Of a stretch of 5,462 nt of DNA, positions 5,119-5,462 are shown one piece after another (positions within the stretch are counted from its first letter, which is position 1; each line of letters starts with the position of its first letter). Source of the stretch: Chloroflexota bacterium (lineage in GTDB: Bacteria > Chloroflexota > Dehalococcoidia > Lucifugimonadales > Australimonadaceae); contig JAPPFU010000120.1 of NCBI GenBank assembly GCA_028875085.1, positions 1 through 5,462 of the forward strand. The letters are read 5' to 3'. Made by a program: the position numbers and the translations under genes. The notes under the pieces were generated by a model. The model was given only the letters and a program-made list of their open reading frames with translations, searched no databases and had not been told where the DNA came from.

Positions 5119-5462
5119 TTAGATGCCTTCGGACTCGACCGGGGTTCGACGCACAGGCGCCGAATCGCCTGGGGCCGGCAGGAGGTATCGCTCGACATCC
5201 GCCGCGGCTCCTCTACCCCTTATGGCCGAGCAGTGGTAGCAGGTCGGATCAAGGTCATCTGTCACGACACTTACGTTGCCCCTCTGGCCGTGGTACCGCA
5301 GAACTCCATTGGGTGTCCGGACACCGCTTGCCATAAGCATGAACTCTGTGATGCCAAGGGAGGCAACTACACCGTTGATGGACACCACCGAGGGTCCCAC
5401 ATCTCCCAAGTCTTTCTTCGGTACTCCGTAGATGGCCTCATGGTCTCGCCTCTGTTCAAGGT
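5119..5462 (-). CDS. ThiF/E1-like adenylyltransferase, C-terminal part (5' end beyond window)
   Basis: The last 113 residues of a ThiF/MoeB/HesA-superfamily enzyme. Members adenylate the C-terminus of a ubiquitin-like or sulfur-carrier protein, using ATP. The visible part contains RRDHEAIYGVP, GPSVVSINGVVASLGITEFM (the conserved helix after the adenylation core) and a CYHC motif (residues 74-77 of the fragment). CYHC would supply half of the structural zinc site; its partner CxxC and the ATP-binding glycine loop must be upstream, outside the window. The frame stays open to the window edge, and the apparent start at 5409 is an internal TTG. It ends with TAA at 5121-5119, 18 bp before the 315-aa gene. 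The tail (RGRGAAADVERYLLP onward) is typical of accessory-genome ThiF proteins rather than thiamine or molybdopterin biosynthesis enzymes, judging from memory. Its substrate is unknown. Confidence 0.82.
   Translation of the reverse strand, partial: LEQRRDHEAIYGVPKKDLGDVGPSVVSINGVVASLGITEFMLMASGVRTPNGVLRYHGQRGNVSVVTDDLDPTCYHCSAIRGRGAAADVERYLLPAPGDSAPVRRTPVESEGI

Noticed and set aside
5119..5409. Complete 96-aa gene starting at 5409
   Set aside because: The apparent start is TTG, the frame is open to the window edge, and the upstream residues continue the ThiF-family similarity, so it is a fragment of a larger gene.
2137..5462. A second copy of the tRNA-Ser 3' end (attR) in the window
   Set aside because: Reading both strands by eye found no match to the T arm plus acceptor segment.

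Overview
The window is high-GC bacterial DNA. It looks like the left junction of an integrated element in a chromosome, probably Chloroflexota of the SAR202/Dehalococcoidia type. That lineage is inferred from the Thr-Pro-rich lipoprotein style, the ferredoxin-linked 2-oxoacid oxidoreductase and the high GC; no marker gene confirms it.

Left part, host-like (1-2136, + strand): the 3' portion of a 2-oxoacid:ferredoxin oxidoreductase beta subunit gene (korB-like, cut by the window start); a 310-aa lipoprotein of unknown function with a Thr-Pro stalk and four Cys-pair repeats, possibly made from a leaderless mRNA; a 252-bp intergenic stretch with three GC-rich hairpins and a strong G-quadruplex motif; and a complete tRNA-Ser(UGA) with a long variable arm and encoded CCA.

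Right part, accessory (about 2109/2137 to the end): a P4-type tyrosine recombinase starts 181 bp after the tRNA, the classic layout of an island inserted at a tRNA 3' end. It has a clear sigma70-like promoter overlapped by a nested inverted repeat. Its HxxR catalytic motif carries Leu in place of His. Converging on it from the minus strand are, in transcription order, the C-terminal part of a ThiF/E1-like adenylyltransferase (cut by the window end), a 315-aa protein of unknown function with a possible C-terminal helix-turn-helix, and a 77-aa AlpA-family excisionase/regulator. The first two are 18 bp apart and almost certainly co-transcribed. The AlpA gene follows a 238-bp gap with a perfect 16-bp palindrome just upstream of it.

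How they may work together: the recombinase and AlpA protein would form the integration/excision module, while the E1-like enzyme and the 315-aa protein would be cargo. E1-like enzymes on such islands are often part of ubiquitin-like conjugation or antiphage modules, but the decisive genes lie beyond the right edge. No attR copy of the tRNA end occurs in the window, so the element's far end is also outside.
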